Numbered from the stretch's first letter, positions 1 through 8,142 are shown. The stretch is DNA of 20,875 nucleotides from an uncultured Jannaschia sp. (GCA_937916365.1 CALFSY010000121.1:1-20875); one strand, 5' to 3'. Notes: generated from the sequence alone by a model not told the origin. Program-made: numbers and translations.

Positions 1-360
1 GGCGACGGTGCCCCTGCCCGGGGGTGATTCGCCGTCGATGCGGTTGACGCCCAGATCCGCGATTTGCAGCGTGGGTATCCATTTTTGACCGACGCCTGGG
101 CACGGCGCCTGTTTCGCACCTATGGGACCGAGGCGGCGCAAATCCTGGGCCCCGCGAAATCGGTTGCCGATCTGGGGCGGTATTTTGCGGCGACCTTGAC
201 GCAGGCCGAAGTGTCGTGGCTGATTGATCGCGAATATGCCCGCACGGTCGAAGACATCGTTTGGCGCAGAACAAAATTGGGCCTGCGGTTGACGGATGTG
301 GACATTGCCGAAATCGAACTGTTTTTGCGGCAAATGCCCCCGCGCGTGGCGGCGGAATGA
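1..360 (+). CDS. glpD: Glycerol-3-phosphate dehydrogenase, C-terminal part (5' end outside window, apparent frameshift)
   Basis: This is the C-terminal region of aerobic FAD-dependent glycerol-3-phosphate dehydrogenase, which oxidises G3P to dihydroxyacetone phosphate at the membrane and feeds electrons to quinone. The reading from base 28 to the stop at 360 carries the family's helical C-terminal domain, with YPFLTDAWARRLFRTYG and the segment SWLIDREYARTVEDIVWRR. Bases 2-28 in the next frame read ATVPLPGGD, which is the conserved stretch just before this domain in GlpD. Joining the two requires one extra T near base 28, because the sequence has gattc where gatttc is expected. In the downstream frame a TGA at 25-27 closes the reading upstream. 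The gene is therefore either frameshifted or affected by a one-base sequence error. glpK follows after 61 bases, as expected for a glycerol operon. Identification is firm; whether the gene is intact is not. Confidence 0.82.
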
Positions 361-421
361 CCGGCGAGCGATGTTTGATGGCGCCTAAAAACGCCCTGCA
401 CACGCAAACAAGGGGCAAATT

Positions 422-1921
422 ATGACCCACGTTTTAACCATCGACCAGGGCACAACATCAACGCGCGCGATTTTGTTTGACGCCGCACTAACCCCCACAG
501 CGACCGCGCAAGAAGAATTTGCGCAACACTACCCAACCGCCGGATGGGTGGAACACGCCCCACAGGATATATGGCAAACAACGTTGCGCACCTGTCGCGC
601 GGCAATGGAAAAGGGCGGTGTTACAGCGACCGATATTGCCGCAATCGGGATCGCCAACCAACGCGAAACAGTGCTGTTGTGGGATCGGGAAACCGGCGCC
701 CCTTTATACCGTGCCATCGTGTGGCAGGATCGGCGCACCGCCGACCTGTGCGCCACGTTGAAAGCGGCGGGCCATGAACCCATGGTGCAATCGAAAACCG
801 GCCTGCTGCTTGACCCGTATTTTTCGGCGACCAAATTGTCGTGGCTGTTGGATCATATCGATGGCGCGCGCGCGCGGGCCAAGGTCGGCAAATTGGCCTT
901 TGGCACTGTGGACAGTTTCTTAATCTGGCGGTTAACAAACGGTGCCGCGCATGTAACCGATGCCACCAACGCTGCGCGCACGCTGCTTTATAACATTTGC
1001 ACGGGCACGTGGGACAAAGACTTGTGCGCCCTGTTTGACATCCCCATGGGGATTCTGCCGCGGGTGATGGATTGCGCGGCGGAATTTGGTGTCACGGATC
1101 CGGCACATTTTGGGGGGGCAATACCCATTCGCGGGGTGGCAGGCGATCAACAGGCCGCAACCATGGGGCAGGCGTGTTTTCAACCTGGCATGATGAAATC
1201 AACCTATGGCACAGGGTGTTTTGCGTTGCTCAACACCGGCGATATCTTGGTGGAAAGCCGTAACCGAATGTTGGGCACGATTGCCTATCAATTTGGGGGG
1301 CGGCCCACCTATGCGTTGGAAGGGTCGATTTTCATTGCGGGGGCCGTTGTGCAATGGCTGCGCGATGAAATGCAATGGATCGTGCAGGCGGCCGATAGCC
1401 AACGATTGGCAGAAACCGCCGATCCGGATCAGGCCGTGTATTTTGTGCCTGCCTTTACCGGATTGGGCGCGCCCTATTGGGATGCAAACGCGCGGGGTGC
1501 AATTTTAGGTCTGGTGCGCAATACCGGCCCGGCCGAAATCGCGCGGGCCGCATTGGAAAGCGTGGGCTTTCAAACCCGTGATTTGCACGATGCCATGCTT
1601 GCCGATTGGCAAAACCACACCACCACGACGACCTTGCGCGTTGATGGCGGGATGAGCGGATCGGATTGGACCATGCAATTTCTGGCCGATATTTTAGGCA
1701 CCCCTGTCGACCGCCCCCATGTGTTGGAAACAACGGCCCTAGGCGCGGCCTGGGTCGCGGGGATGGCGGCGGGCGTTTATCCCGATGCGGCGGGGTTTGC
1801 GGCCACATGGGCGGTGGATCGACGATTTTCCCCAACCATGGCGGCCCCGACGCGCGCCGCACGCTATGCCGGTTGGAAAGACGCCGTTGCCCGTGTTTTA
1901 ACACCCCCCACCCCACCATGA
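422..1921 (+). CDS. glpK: Glycerol kinase
   Basis: A 499-residue FGGY-family kinase that phosphorylates glycerol to glycerol 3-phosphate with ATP in the cytoplasm, supplying the substrate of the neighbouring GlpD. Visible landmarks are the N-terminal phosphate-binding segment IDQGTTSTRAILFD (residues 7-20), GWVEHAPQDIW (41-51), the IANQRET motif near 77-83 and WQDRRT (101-106). AGDQQAA (240-246) contains the likely catalytic base Asp242. The C-terminal FGGY domain includes RVDGGMSGSDWTMQFLAD. Length matches the family at about 500 residues. The start ATG has an AGGGG ribosome-binding site 6-7 bases upstream. The TGA stop overlaps the ATG of the next gene (ATGA at 1918-1921), which indicates translational coupling. 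No GlpR operator could be identified in the short upstream gap. Confidence 0.96.
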   Translation: MTHVLTIDQGTTSTRAILFDAALTPTATAQEEFAQHYPTAGWVEHAPQDIWQTTLRTCRAAMEKGGVTATDIAAIGIANQRETVLLWDRETGAPLYRAIVWQDRRTADLCATLKAAGHEPMVQSKTGLLLDPYFSATKLSWLLDHIDGARARAKVGKLAFGTVDSFLIWRLTNGAAHVTDATNAARTLLYNICTGTWDKDLCALFDIPMGILPRVMDCAAEFGVTDPAHFGGAIPIRGVAGDQQAATMGQACFQPGMMKSTYGTGCFALLNTGDILVESRNRMLGTIAYQFGGRPTYALEGSIFIAGAVVQWLRDEMQWIVQAADSQRLAETADPDQAVYFVPAFTGLGAPYWDANARGAILGLVRNTGPAEIARAALESVGFQTRDLHDAMLADWQNHTTTTTLRVDGGMSGSDWTMQFLADILGTPVDRPHVLETTALGAAWVAGMAAGVYPDAAGFAATWAVDRRFSPTMAAPTRAARYAGWKDAVARVLTPPTPP

Positions 1922-2793
1922 CCCAAACACAGCTCCCCGCCCCGATAAGCACCACCCTGTGCGTTGCCCTGGCACAAATGCGATCGGCCAATGCGCATGG
2001 CCCGAACATCGACACTGTGGGCACATTGGCCGCCCAGGCGGCGGATCGTGGCGCGGAACTTTTGGCGCTGCCTGAGGTTTCGGGTTTGATGAATCGCGAT
2101 TTTACATCCGCAAAGCTCCAGGTCGTTGCCGCCCAAAATGATCCGTTTATTGCCGCGTGCCAGGGGTTTGCCGCGCATCACCAGCTTTGGATTCATACCG
2201 GATCAACCCCTGTTTTGGCCCCCGATGGGCGGTTTTTGAATCATAGCACGCTGATTGATAACAATGGCAACATTTGCGCGGCTTACGATAAAATCCATCT
2301 GTTTGATGTCGCGCTAGAGGGGCAGACACCCATTGGCGAATCGGAACGTTTTGCCCCTGGTGATCGGGCGGTGCTGGCGCAAACGCCCTGGGGCGGGTGG
2401 GGTATGACGATTTGCTACGATGTGCGGTTTGCGCACCTTTATCGCCGCTATGCCCAGGCCGCGGCCACGATTATTTTTGTGCCTTCGGCCTTTACTGTGC
2501 CCACGGGTCGTGCGCATTGGCAGGTGTTGTTGCGCGCCCGCGCGATTGAAACCGGTGCGTTTATTGTGGCAGCGGCCCAGTCGGGCGCCCACGCCGACGG
2601 GCGCAAAACCTGGGGCCATGCCATGGTGGTTGATCCGTGGGGCACAGTGTTAACCGATATGGGTGATGTCGCGCCCGCCATTGATGTGATAGAGATTGAT
2701 TTAACCGCCGTTATTCAGGCACGCCGCCAAATTCCGGCGTGGTCGTTAAACCGATCTTATGGGTGGGAAGTTACCCCGCCGCCTTTGACATAA
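1918..2793 (+). CDS. Carbon-nitrogen hydrolase, Nit family (probable deaminated-glutathione amidase or omega-amidase type)
   Basis: A 291-residue nitrilase-superfamily amidase. The Glu-Lys-Cys catalytic triad is intact: Glu53 in LPEVS, Lys125 in YDKIHLFD and Cys166 in TICYDVRF. The KIHLFD and CYDVRF contexts are typical of the Nit branch, whose characterised members hydrolyse deaminated glutathione or alpha-ketoglutaramate, so a cytoplasmic metabolite-repair amidase is the best guess. The exact substrate cannot be read from sequence. The start is the ATG at 1918, which overlaps the glpK stop; the protein then begins about 14 residues before the conserved core strand (CVALAQM). A longer in-frame reading into glpK is not credible. 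Odd point: alphaproteobacterial Nit genes are more familiar beside glutaredoxin or protein-methyltransferase genes than behind glycerol kinase. Confidence 0.88.
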   Translation: MTQTQLPAPISTTLCVALAQMRSANAHGPNIDTVGTLAAQAADRGAELLALPEVSGLMNRDFTSAKLQVVAAQNDPFIAACQGFAAHHQLWIHTGSTPVLAPDGRFLNHSTLIDNNGNICAAYDKIHLFDVALEGQTPIGESERFAPGDRAVLAQTPWGGWGMTICYDVRFAHLYRRYAQAAATIIFVPSAFTVPTGRAHWQVLLRARAIETGAFIVAAAQSGAHADGRKTWGHAMVVDPWGTVLTDMGDVAPAIDVIEIDLTAVIQARRQIPAWSLNRSYGWEVTPPPLT

Positions 2794-2815
2794 ATCGCGA
2801 TAGAGGGACCCGAAC

Positions 2816-3700
2816 ATGCCTGCATATCCCATCCGAATGGATGTTCACCCACAGGTTGATGGATTTTTTGACCCCGCGACACATACAATCAGCTATGTTG
2901 TGCAAGATCCGGCCTCTGACGCCTGTGCGATTATCGACAGTGTGTTAGACATTGATTATGCCGCTGGGCGTATCACCCACGGCCACGCCGATGGCATCAT
3001 TGCCCATATTCAGGCGCAGGGGTTGACGTTGGAATGGATCATTGAAACCCATGTCCATGCCGATCACCTAAGCGCCGCCCCCTATATTCAGGAAAAATTG
3101 GGCGGTAAGATTGGGATCGGGGCCGGTATCATTGAGGTGCAGGAAACCTTTGGCAAAATTTTCAACGAGGGCACCGAATTTCAACGCGACGGATCGCAGT
3201 TTGATATGTTGTTCAAAGACGGCGACACATACGCGGTGGGCACGATGCAGGCCTTTGCCATGTTCACGCCCGGCCACACATCCGCCTGTATGACCCATGT
3301 TATGGGCAATGCAACATTCGTGGGTGACACGTTATTTATGCCCGACAGTGGATCGGCCAGGGCAGATTTCCCCGGTGGTGACGCGGGCGTTCTGTATGAT
3401 TCGATCAAAAAGGTGCTGTCTTTACCTGATACGATGCGATTGTTCATGTGCCATGATTATGGGGGACAAGGGCGCGACATCGCGTGGGAAACCACAGTGG
3501 CCGAGGAAGAGGTCCGTAATATCCATGTGGGCGGCGGCAAAACGAAAGAACAATTTGTAAAATATCGCACCGAACGCGATGCGCAGCTTGATATGCCGCG
3601 TCTGATCCTACCGTCGTTGCAGGTTAACATGCGGGCCGGCGCAATCCCGACAGATGAGGATGGGCAGCCGATGTTAAAGGTGCCGGTTAACGGATTGTGA
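2816..3700 (+). CDS. Persulfide dioxygenase, ETHE1/SDO-type metallo-beta-lactamase-fold protein
   Basis: A 294-residue metallo-beta-lactamase-fold protein. The metal-binding motif THVHADHLSAA places His79, His81, Asp83 and His84; His154 (TPGHTSACM), Asp171 (FVGDTLF) and His213 (FMCHDYGG) complete the set expected in this fold. The segment GSARADFPGGDA (179-190) resembles the arginine-containing signature that separates persulfide dioxygenases from glyoxalase II. These enzymes use mononuclear iron and oxygen to oxidise glutathione persulfide to sulfite. The protein is longer than ETHE1 (about 250) and fits the bacterial type with an extra C-terminal region. It has an AGAGGG ribosome-binding site and starts 22 bases after the Nit gene, so it is probably in the same operon. 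There is no rhodanese domain and no BigR-type repressor nearby. Confidence is high for the fold and moderate for the substrate. Confidence 0.83.
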   Translation: MPAYPIRMDVHPQVDGFFDPATHTISYVVQDPASDACAIIDSVLDIDYAAGRITHGHADGIIAHIQAQGLTLEWIIETHVHADHLSAAPYIQEKLGGKIGIGAGIIEVQETFGKIFNEGTEFQRDGSQFDMLFKDGDTYAVGTMQAFAMFTPGHTSACMTHVMGNATFVGDTLFMPDSGSARADFPGGDAGVLYDSIKKVLSLPDTMRLFMCHDYGGQGRDIAWETTVAEEEVRNIHVGGGKTKEQFVKYRTERDAQLDMPRLILPSLQVNMRAGAIPTDEDGQPMLKVPVNGL

Positions 3701-3816
3701 TTGGTTATGGTGGTCCACCGGCAGATTTTCTGGCCGAAATGATGGCAATGCTATCCCTGGACCTGTGGCTTTGCCACCCTACATGGATAAAACAAGCACG
3801 GCAAAAGGTGTGAAAG

Positions 3817-3987
3817 ATGTCTCAGGTCAATCAACCCCGCTCCAACACTCCATCCGCTGTTTCGCGGGAATTTCAGACAGACCCGGACATCCAATCGTGG
3901 TTAAAAATGGGCCGGATTGCAAAGTTTTTGTGCCTGTGTGCGGCCATGATTATTCCGATGTTGTTGGTTATTTCGACTCGGTTTTAA
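3817..3987 (+). CDS. Small single-pass membrane protein, unknown function (56 residues)
   Basis: A short reading frame of 56 codons from ATG 3817 to TAA 3985-3987. The first 30 residues are polar and rich in Ser, Pro, Gln and Asp (it begins MSQVNQPRSNTPSA). A Lys-Met-Gly-Arg stretch leads into one strongly hydrophobic helix, from about Ile34 to Ile52, ending STRF. The basic residues before the helix and the position of the helix at the C-terminus suggest a tail-anchored inner-membrane protein. An AAAAGG stretch lies about 9 bases before the start. The stop overlaps the convergent pdxJ stop in a shared TTAA (3984-3987). GC content is like the neighbours. I do not recognise the family, and the call rests on the membrane helix, the ribosome-binding site and the tight fit. 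The 116 bases between the persulfide dioxygenase gene and this one hold only a weak bulged hairpin (about 3719-3736). Confidence 0.5.
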   Translation: MSQVNQPRSNTPSAVSREFQTDPDIQSWLKMGRIAKFLCLCAAMIIPMLLVISTRF

Positions 3988-4739
3988 CCTGCTCGCGCCG
4001 CGATCATGATTTGGCGCATGTTTTGAATGGCGGTGGGTAGGCCCACGAAAATCCCCTCACCAATCAAGAAATGACCGATATTCAGCTCCGCCACCTCGGG
4101 CACGGCGGCAACGGGGGGGACGGTGTCAAATGTTAGACCATGGCCCATGTGAACCTCTAACCCCGCCTGTGCGGCATACTTTGCCCCGTCGATAAGGGTG
4201 CGCAATTCTGCATCGCGGGCGGTATAATCCCCTTGGTTGTGAAAATCACAATAGGCCCCGGTATGGAGCTCGACAACCGCCGCACCGATGCGGGTGGCCG
4301 CGTCAATTTGCGCAAAGTCTGCTGCGATGAACAATGACACACGGATGCCTGCCGCGTTGAGCGGGGCAATAAAGTGGGTTAAGCGGTTATCATCGCCCGC
4401 GGCGTTCAACCCGCCCTCGGTTGTGCGTTCTTCCCGCCGTTCGGGGACAATGCATACGGCATGGGGCCGATGTGACAGTGCGATTTGTCGCATTTCATCG
4501 GTTGCGGCCATTTCAAAATTCAATGGAATTTTGATTGCATCCATGATGGCGCGAATATCGGTATCGCGAATATGGCGGCGATCTTCGCGCAAATGCGCGG
4601 TGATGCCGTCGGCCCCGGCCTGTTGCGCCATTACGGCGGCGCGCACGGGATCAGGCACCAAACCACCCCGCGCATTTCGTAACGTTGCCACATGGTCAAT
4701 GTTGACCCCAAGCCGGATTTCACGTGCCATGGTTTTCAT
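3984..4739 (-). CDS. pdxJ: Pyridoxine 5'-phosphate synthase
   Basis: A 251-residue TIM-barrel enzyme that condenses 1-deoxyxylulose 5-phosphate with 3-amino-2-oxopropyl phosphate to form pyridoxine 5'-phosphate, the last ring-closing step of DXP-dependent vitamin B6 synthesis. Signatures include LGVNIDHVATLRNARG, AGADGITAHLREDRRHI, NFEMAAT, VPERREERTTEGGL, ELHTGAYCD, the GLEVHMGHGLTFD loop and ELNIGHFLIGEG at the phosphate site. All the expected blocks are present and the length is normal. The annotated start gives MKTMAREIRLG; the second ATG at 4730 gives MAREIRLGVNIDHV, which matches the usual N-terminus better, so the true start may be three codons in. It lies 22 bases after the DUF2062 gene. 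Downstream it meets the small membrane-protein gene head-on and is not followed by acpS. Confidence 0.95.
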   Translation of the reverse strand: MKTMAREIRLGVNIDHVATLRNARGGLVPDPVRAAVMAQQAGADGITAHLREDRRHIRDTDIRAIMDAIKIPLNFEMAATDEMRQIALSHRPHAVCIVPERREERTTEGGLNAAGDDNRLTHFIAPLNAAGIRVSLFIAADFAQIDAATRIGAAVVELHTGAYCDFHNQGDYTARDAELRTLIDGAKYAAQAGLEVHMGHGLTFDTVPPVAAVPEVAELNIGHFLIGEGIFVGLPTAIQNMRQIMIAARAG

Positions 4740-4761
4740 CTTTTTTGTGCTCTGTCACACG

Positions 4762-5391
4762 TCATAAGGTTTGATGTGCGTCTTTGTTTTCCAATGCTTT
4801 GCGCAATCGCGCCGCACGTCCCTTTTGATAGGCGCGGATGATTGGAACACTTACATAATAACAAACCGCCCCAAACAAAATACCCGGCACAATCGCCCCC
4901 ACCATCCAAGGGAAAAACACATCATCGTAAAACCGGTGGAGTTCCCCCCATTGGGCCTGTTCGGGGGTGAACAGTGCGCGAATGTTATGCCACAAATCGC
5001 CCGTGGCCCTGCTGAATTTTATGAATACTGAATCGTCCAACGGGTCGCGCGGGCGTGTGCCAAGTAAAAAATGCCCTGTGCGTAGCGCAACATAGGCAAT
5101 CGGCGCATAGGTCAATGGATTGCCCAAGAATGTTGCCAAAATCGCCGCTAGGATGGACCCGCGCATGATTTTCGCCAAAATCGCCGCGACAACAAAATGC
5201 AGCCCAAAAAATGGTGTGAAAATGGTGAATGCCCCAGCAAAAATGCCCCGGGCAATTTGTTCCGGTGTGCCGGGTAAACGGCGCAAACGATGTTTGATAT
5301 ATTGAAACGCGCGCACCCATCCGCCCCGTGGCCATAACGTTTGGGCCACGCTTTGCGTCCATTGCCTGCGGTCACGGCGTTTGAAAACCAC
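4762..5391 (-). CDS. DUF2062 domain inner-membrane protein
   Basis: A 209-residue protein with a basic N-terminus and at least three hydrophobic helices. The central block (about residues 35-110) reads GTPEQIARGIFAGAFTIF, then PFFGLHF, then FLGNPLTYAPIAY. This is the DUF2062 pattern of a glycine-rich membrane helix followed by the GNP(L/W)T(Y/A) motif. A further helix near residues 165-190 (MVGAIVPGILFGAVCYYVSV) is followed by a basic C-terminal tail. The biochemical function of this family is not established. It starts at GTG (5391) with GAAGGA about nine bases upstream. DUF2062 genes commonly sit between a rel/spoT gene and pdxJ in this bacterial group, as here. The 138 bases upstream, to the rel/spoT stop, hold only a 6-bp inverted repeat (5440-5445 with 5455-5460). 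Confidence 0.87.
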   Translation of the reverse strand: MVFKRRDRRQWTQSVAQTLWPRGGWVRAFQYIKHRLRRLPGTPEQIARGIFAGAFTIFTPFFGLHFVVAAILAKIMRGSILAAILATFLGNPLTYAPIAYVALRTGHFLLGTRPRDPLDDSVFIKFSRATGDLWHNIRALFTPEQAQWGELHRFYDDVFFPWMVGAIVPGILFGAVCYYVSVPIIRAYQKGRAARLRKALENKDAHQTL

Positions 5392-5529
5392 GTGCGCGTT
5401 TCCTTCTATGATATGGCGATATTGATGTCAGGTCATCTGCCATACGGATTTCATGTATGGGGATATTATTACGGAAATAAGGTGGTTTTGCGGAAATCCA
5501 TTTCCAGTTTGCCAAAATTGCCGCCTAAA

Positions 5530-7698
5530 TTACTGTGGTTTACGGTTAAGATCATTAAATCGTGTTAATGCTGCGACGTCGCTATCGGCCTCTACTGCCA
5601 TCATAACACCGTGCAAATGTTCCGCATCGCGGACATCTACATCAATTAGCAATCGATAAAAATCAGGTTTGCGATCTATGAAATGCAGATCAGAGATATT
5701 GGCCTTTTGTTCGCCGATCAATGTGCAGATACGCCCCAAAACGCCGTTTTCATTTGATATGGTGATGTCGATTGTCACGTTATGGATGGGCGCATGGCGG
5801 CCTTCGGTCCAATGCAGATCAATCCAACGTTTGGGTTGATTGTCCAATTCTGCAAGCGCGGCGCAATTAATGGCGTGCACAATGGGGCCTTTGCCGGGGT
5901 AGGTGATGCCCACGATGCGTTCGCCTGGTATGGCCTGGCAACACTGTGCCCGTTCGATCCGTGCGCCCGGGGGCAAACCGATCACGGCCCGGGGTGGCGC
6001 GATTTGGGTATGGGGGCCTTGGTTGGCCAGTTCTGGGTATAGTTCCGCGACCACATCGCGCGCCGAAATTTCGGCACGCCCGATCCCTGCTAAAACATCA
6101 TCGGCGTGTGATAGGCCTAGGGTCTTTGCCGCGATCATCAACGCTTTGTCCGTTGCCTTTTTATCAACCTGTTCAAATGCAACGCGCGCCAATTCGCGGC
6201 CCAATTTGATGTATCGTTCGCGGTCTTCTTCGCGTAGGGCCCGGCGAATTGCGGCTTTGGCGCGCCCTGTTTTGGCGATGTCAATCCAGGTGGCCTGTGG
6301 TGTTTGGCCTTCGGCGGTTATAATTTCGACCGATTGGCCATTTCTTAGCCGTGTCCAAAGCGGCACGCGCAGACCGTCAATTTTGGCCCCTACGCAAGAA
6401 TGGCCGATGCGTGTGTGGATGGAATAGGCAAAATCAAGCGGTGTCGCGCCTTTGGGTAAATTCACCACATCGCCCTTTGGCGTGAAACAAAAAACTTGAT
6501 CAGAATACATTTCAAGTTTTACGTTTTCGAGGAATTCTTGGTGATTATCCGCCGCTGCAAATTGCGTATGCAAATCTGCCAACCATTGCGAAGGGTCCAC
6601 AACAAAGGGGTTTTGCACCCGCACGCCATCGCGGTATGACCAATGTGCCGCCACGCCGGTTTCTGCGACTTCGTGCATTTGACGGGTGCGAATTTGCACC
6701 TCGACACGTTTACCATCGCGCCCCGATACTGTTGTGTGGATTGATCTATACCCGTTGGATTTTGGTTGGCTAATGTAATCCTTAAACCGCCCGGGCACGG
6801 CACGCCAACGTTGGTGAATTGCACCTAAGGTGCGATAACAATCATTTTCGGTGTTTGTTAGAATGCGAAAACCATAGATGTCGGACAACCTGGAAAAAGC
6901 CAGTTGTTTTTCTTTCATCTTGCGCCATATCGAAAATGGTTTTTTAGCGCGGCCAAAAACGTCGCCCACGATGTCGTGTTTGGTTAAAACTGCCTGAATA
7001 TCGTCGGTGATGCGCGGGATCACATCGCCCGTTTCTTTTTGTAACGTGATGAACCGACGCATGATCGACGATCTTTCGTCGGGGCTAAGGGTGCGAAACG
7101 CCAAATCCTCTAATTCGTCGCGCATCCATTGCATACCCATGCGACCGGCCAATGGCGCATAGATGTCCATCGTTTCCTGCGCCTTTTTTTGTTGTTTTTC
7201 CGGCGGCATGTGCCGAATTGTGCGCATGTTATGCAATCGATCGGCCAGTTTTACCAAAATCACACGCAGATCTTTTGACATGGCCATCAACAATTTGCGG
7301 AAATTTTCGGCCTGCTTCAGATCGTAATTTGAAAGTTGTAAATTTGTTAGCTTGGTCACCCCATCGACCAATTCGGCCACATCATTGCCAAAGGTTTCGG
7401 CAATATCGGCATATGTGCCTTTTGTATCCTCAATCGTGTCATGCAAAAGCGCCGTTGCAATCGTTGCGTCATCCATGCGCTGTTCTGTTAGTATTATGGC
7501 CACAGCCACGGGGTGCGTTATGTAAGGTTCACCGGAATAACGCGGTTGCCCATCGTGCATTCGTGCGGCGTACTCATAGGCACGGCGCAACAATGCTTCG
7601 TTCGTGTTTGGGTTATAGGCCCGTGCCAGAACGATCAAATCATCAATGGCGGTGACGTTTTGGGCCGCCGCCGGTATGGTTTCCGCGACCAAGGACAT
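5530..7698 (-). CDS. Bifunctional (p)ppGpp synthetase/hydrolase, Rel/SpoT family
   Basis: A 722-residue RSH enzyme controlling the stringent response. The HD hydrolase domain (about 35-180) has RYSGEPYITHP (53-63) and the catalytic HDTIED (His86-Asp91), so (p)ppGpp hydrolysis should be active. The synthetase domain (about 245-355) has DIYGFRIL (273-280), GYRSIHT (316-322) and the substrate-loop motif RFKD (304-307). The RxKD form marks bifunctional Rel/SpoT proteins rather than hydrolase-dead RelA, which carries ExDD. A TGS domain spans about 401-462 and a C-terminal ACT domain about 639-716 (ISNENGVLGRICTLIG). All regulatory parts are present and the length is normal. It follows rpoZ by 23 bases, and the two are almost certainly cotranscribed. 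In alphaproteobacteria this single enzyme usually carries both activities. Confidence 0.95.
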   Translation of the reverse strand: MSLVAETIPAAAQNVTAIDDLIVLARAYNPNTNEALLRRAYEYAARMHDGQPRYSGEPYITHPVAVAIILTEQRMDDATIATALLHDTIEDTKGTYADIAETFGNDVAELVDGVTKLTNLQLSNYDLKQAENFRKLLMAMSKDLRVILVKLADRLHNMRTIRHMPPEKQQKKAQETMDIYAPLAGRMGMQWMRDELEDLAFRTLSPDERSSIMRRFITLQKETGDVIPRITDDIQAVLTKHDIVGDVFGRAKKPFSIWRKMKEKQLAFSRLSDIYGFRILTNTENDCYRTLGAIHQRWRAVPGRFKDYISQPKSNGYRSIHTTVSGRDGKRVEVQIRTRQMHEVAETGVAAHWSYRDGVRVQNPFVVDPSQWLADLHTQFAAADNHQEFLENVKLEMYSDQVFCFTPKGDVVNLPKGATPLDFAYSIHTRIGHSCVGAKIDGLRVPLWTRLRNGQSVEIITAEGQTPQATWIDIAKTGRAKAAIRRALREEDRERYIKLGRELARVAFEQVDKKATDKALMIAAKTLGLSHADDVLAGIGRAEISARDVVAELYPELANQGPHTQIAPPRAVIGLPPGARIERAQCCQAIPGERIVGITYPGKGPIVHAINCAALAELDNQPKRWIDLHWTEGRHAPIHNVTIDITISNENGVLGRICTLIGEQKANISDLHFIDRKPDFYRLLIDVDVRDAEHLHGVMMAVEADSDVAALTRFNDLNRKPQ

Positions 7699-7721
7699 AT
7701 CTGTAACGCCCTATGGCCCCC

Positions 7722-8075
7722 TTATGGCTGGCCCTGGGCCTCCATAAGGGCACGCAACATTTGTTCTTCGCTCATGTCATCGTGGCGCGGGCGATCTTGT
7801 TCCATCCCTTGAAGTAGCGCCATGGCATCTTCTTCGGGTTCGTCAACTTCGATCTGCGTTTGGTGCGATTCGATTAGACTTTCGTGCAAATCATGCGCGC
7901 CCTGGGTTTCTTCGGCAATTTCGCGCAGCGCGACAACCGGATTTTTGTCATTGTCACGGTCAATCGTCAGCGGTGCACCGGATGAGATGCCCCGCGCCCG
8001 ATGCGCGGCAAGCATCACAAGTTCAAAGCGATTTGGAACTTTATCAATGCAATCTTCGACTGTAACGCGCGCCAT
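7722..8075 (-). CDS. rpoZ: DNA-directed RNA polymerase omega subunit
   Basis: A 117-residue omega subunit, which assists RNA polymerase assembly and, in characterised proteobacteria, forms part of a ppGpp-binding site with beta-prime. The N-terminus MARVTVEDCIDKVPNRFELVMLAAHRAR matches the conserved core. NPVVALREIAEET (about 45-57) is the second conserved helix. The acidic, Gln/Glu-rich C-terminal half, which holds the EVDEPEEDA stretch, is typical of alphaproteobacteria. It is the first gene of the rpoZ-rel/spoT unit and lies 150 bases downstream of the ATP synthase operon, in a region holding a candidate promoter. Confidence 0.95.
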   Translation of the reverse strand: MARVTVEDCIDKVPNRFELVMLAAHRARGISSGAPLTIDRDNDKNPVVALREIAEETQGAHDLHESLIESHQTQIEVDEPEEDAMALLQGMEQDRPRHDDMSEEQMLRALMEAQGQP

Positions 8076-8113
8076 GGCGATCCCGTCCTAATGAGTTATT
8101 GGATAGAAGATCA

Positions 8114-8142
8114 TAAATATACTGTGCGGGATAAAATAGCAA
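8114..8142 (-). promoter_or_regulatory. Candidate sigma70-type promoter for rpoZ-rel/spoT
   Basis: On the minus strand, TTGCTA (8137-8142) is followed by TATTTA (8114-8119) with a 17-base spacer; an overlapping TATATT (8116-8121) gives a 15-base spacer. The -35 half matches the consensus at 4 of 6 positions. It lies about 40 bases upstream of the rpoZ start, and the surrounding 8101-8140 block is AT-rich compared with its flanks. The assignment is by eye only. Confidence 0.4.

Noticed and set aside
1455..2024. A 189-codon minus-strand reading frame across the glpK/Nit junction
   Set aside because: It is a complement artefact of two strongly conserved genes; the translation is Arg/Pro-rich without any motif.
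3765..4040. A 91-codon plus-strand frame overlapping the small membrane protein and the pdxJ end
   Set aside because: It has no motif or hydrophobic pattern and overlaps pdxJ by more than 50 bases, whereas the 56-codon frame in the same region has a ribosome-binding site and membrane helix.
5341..5568. A 75-codon plus-strand frame across the gap between rel/spoT and the DUF2062 gene
   Set aside because: It overlaps both flanking genes antisense and has no recognisable features.
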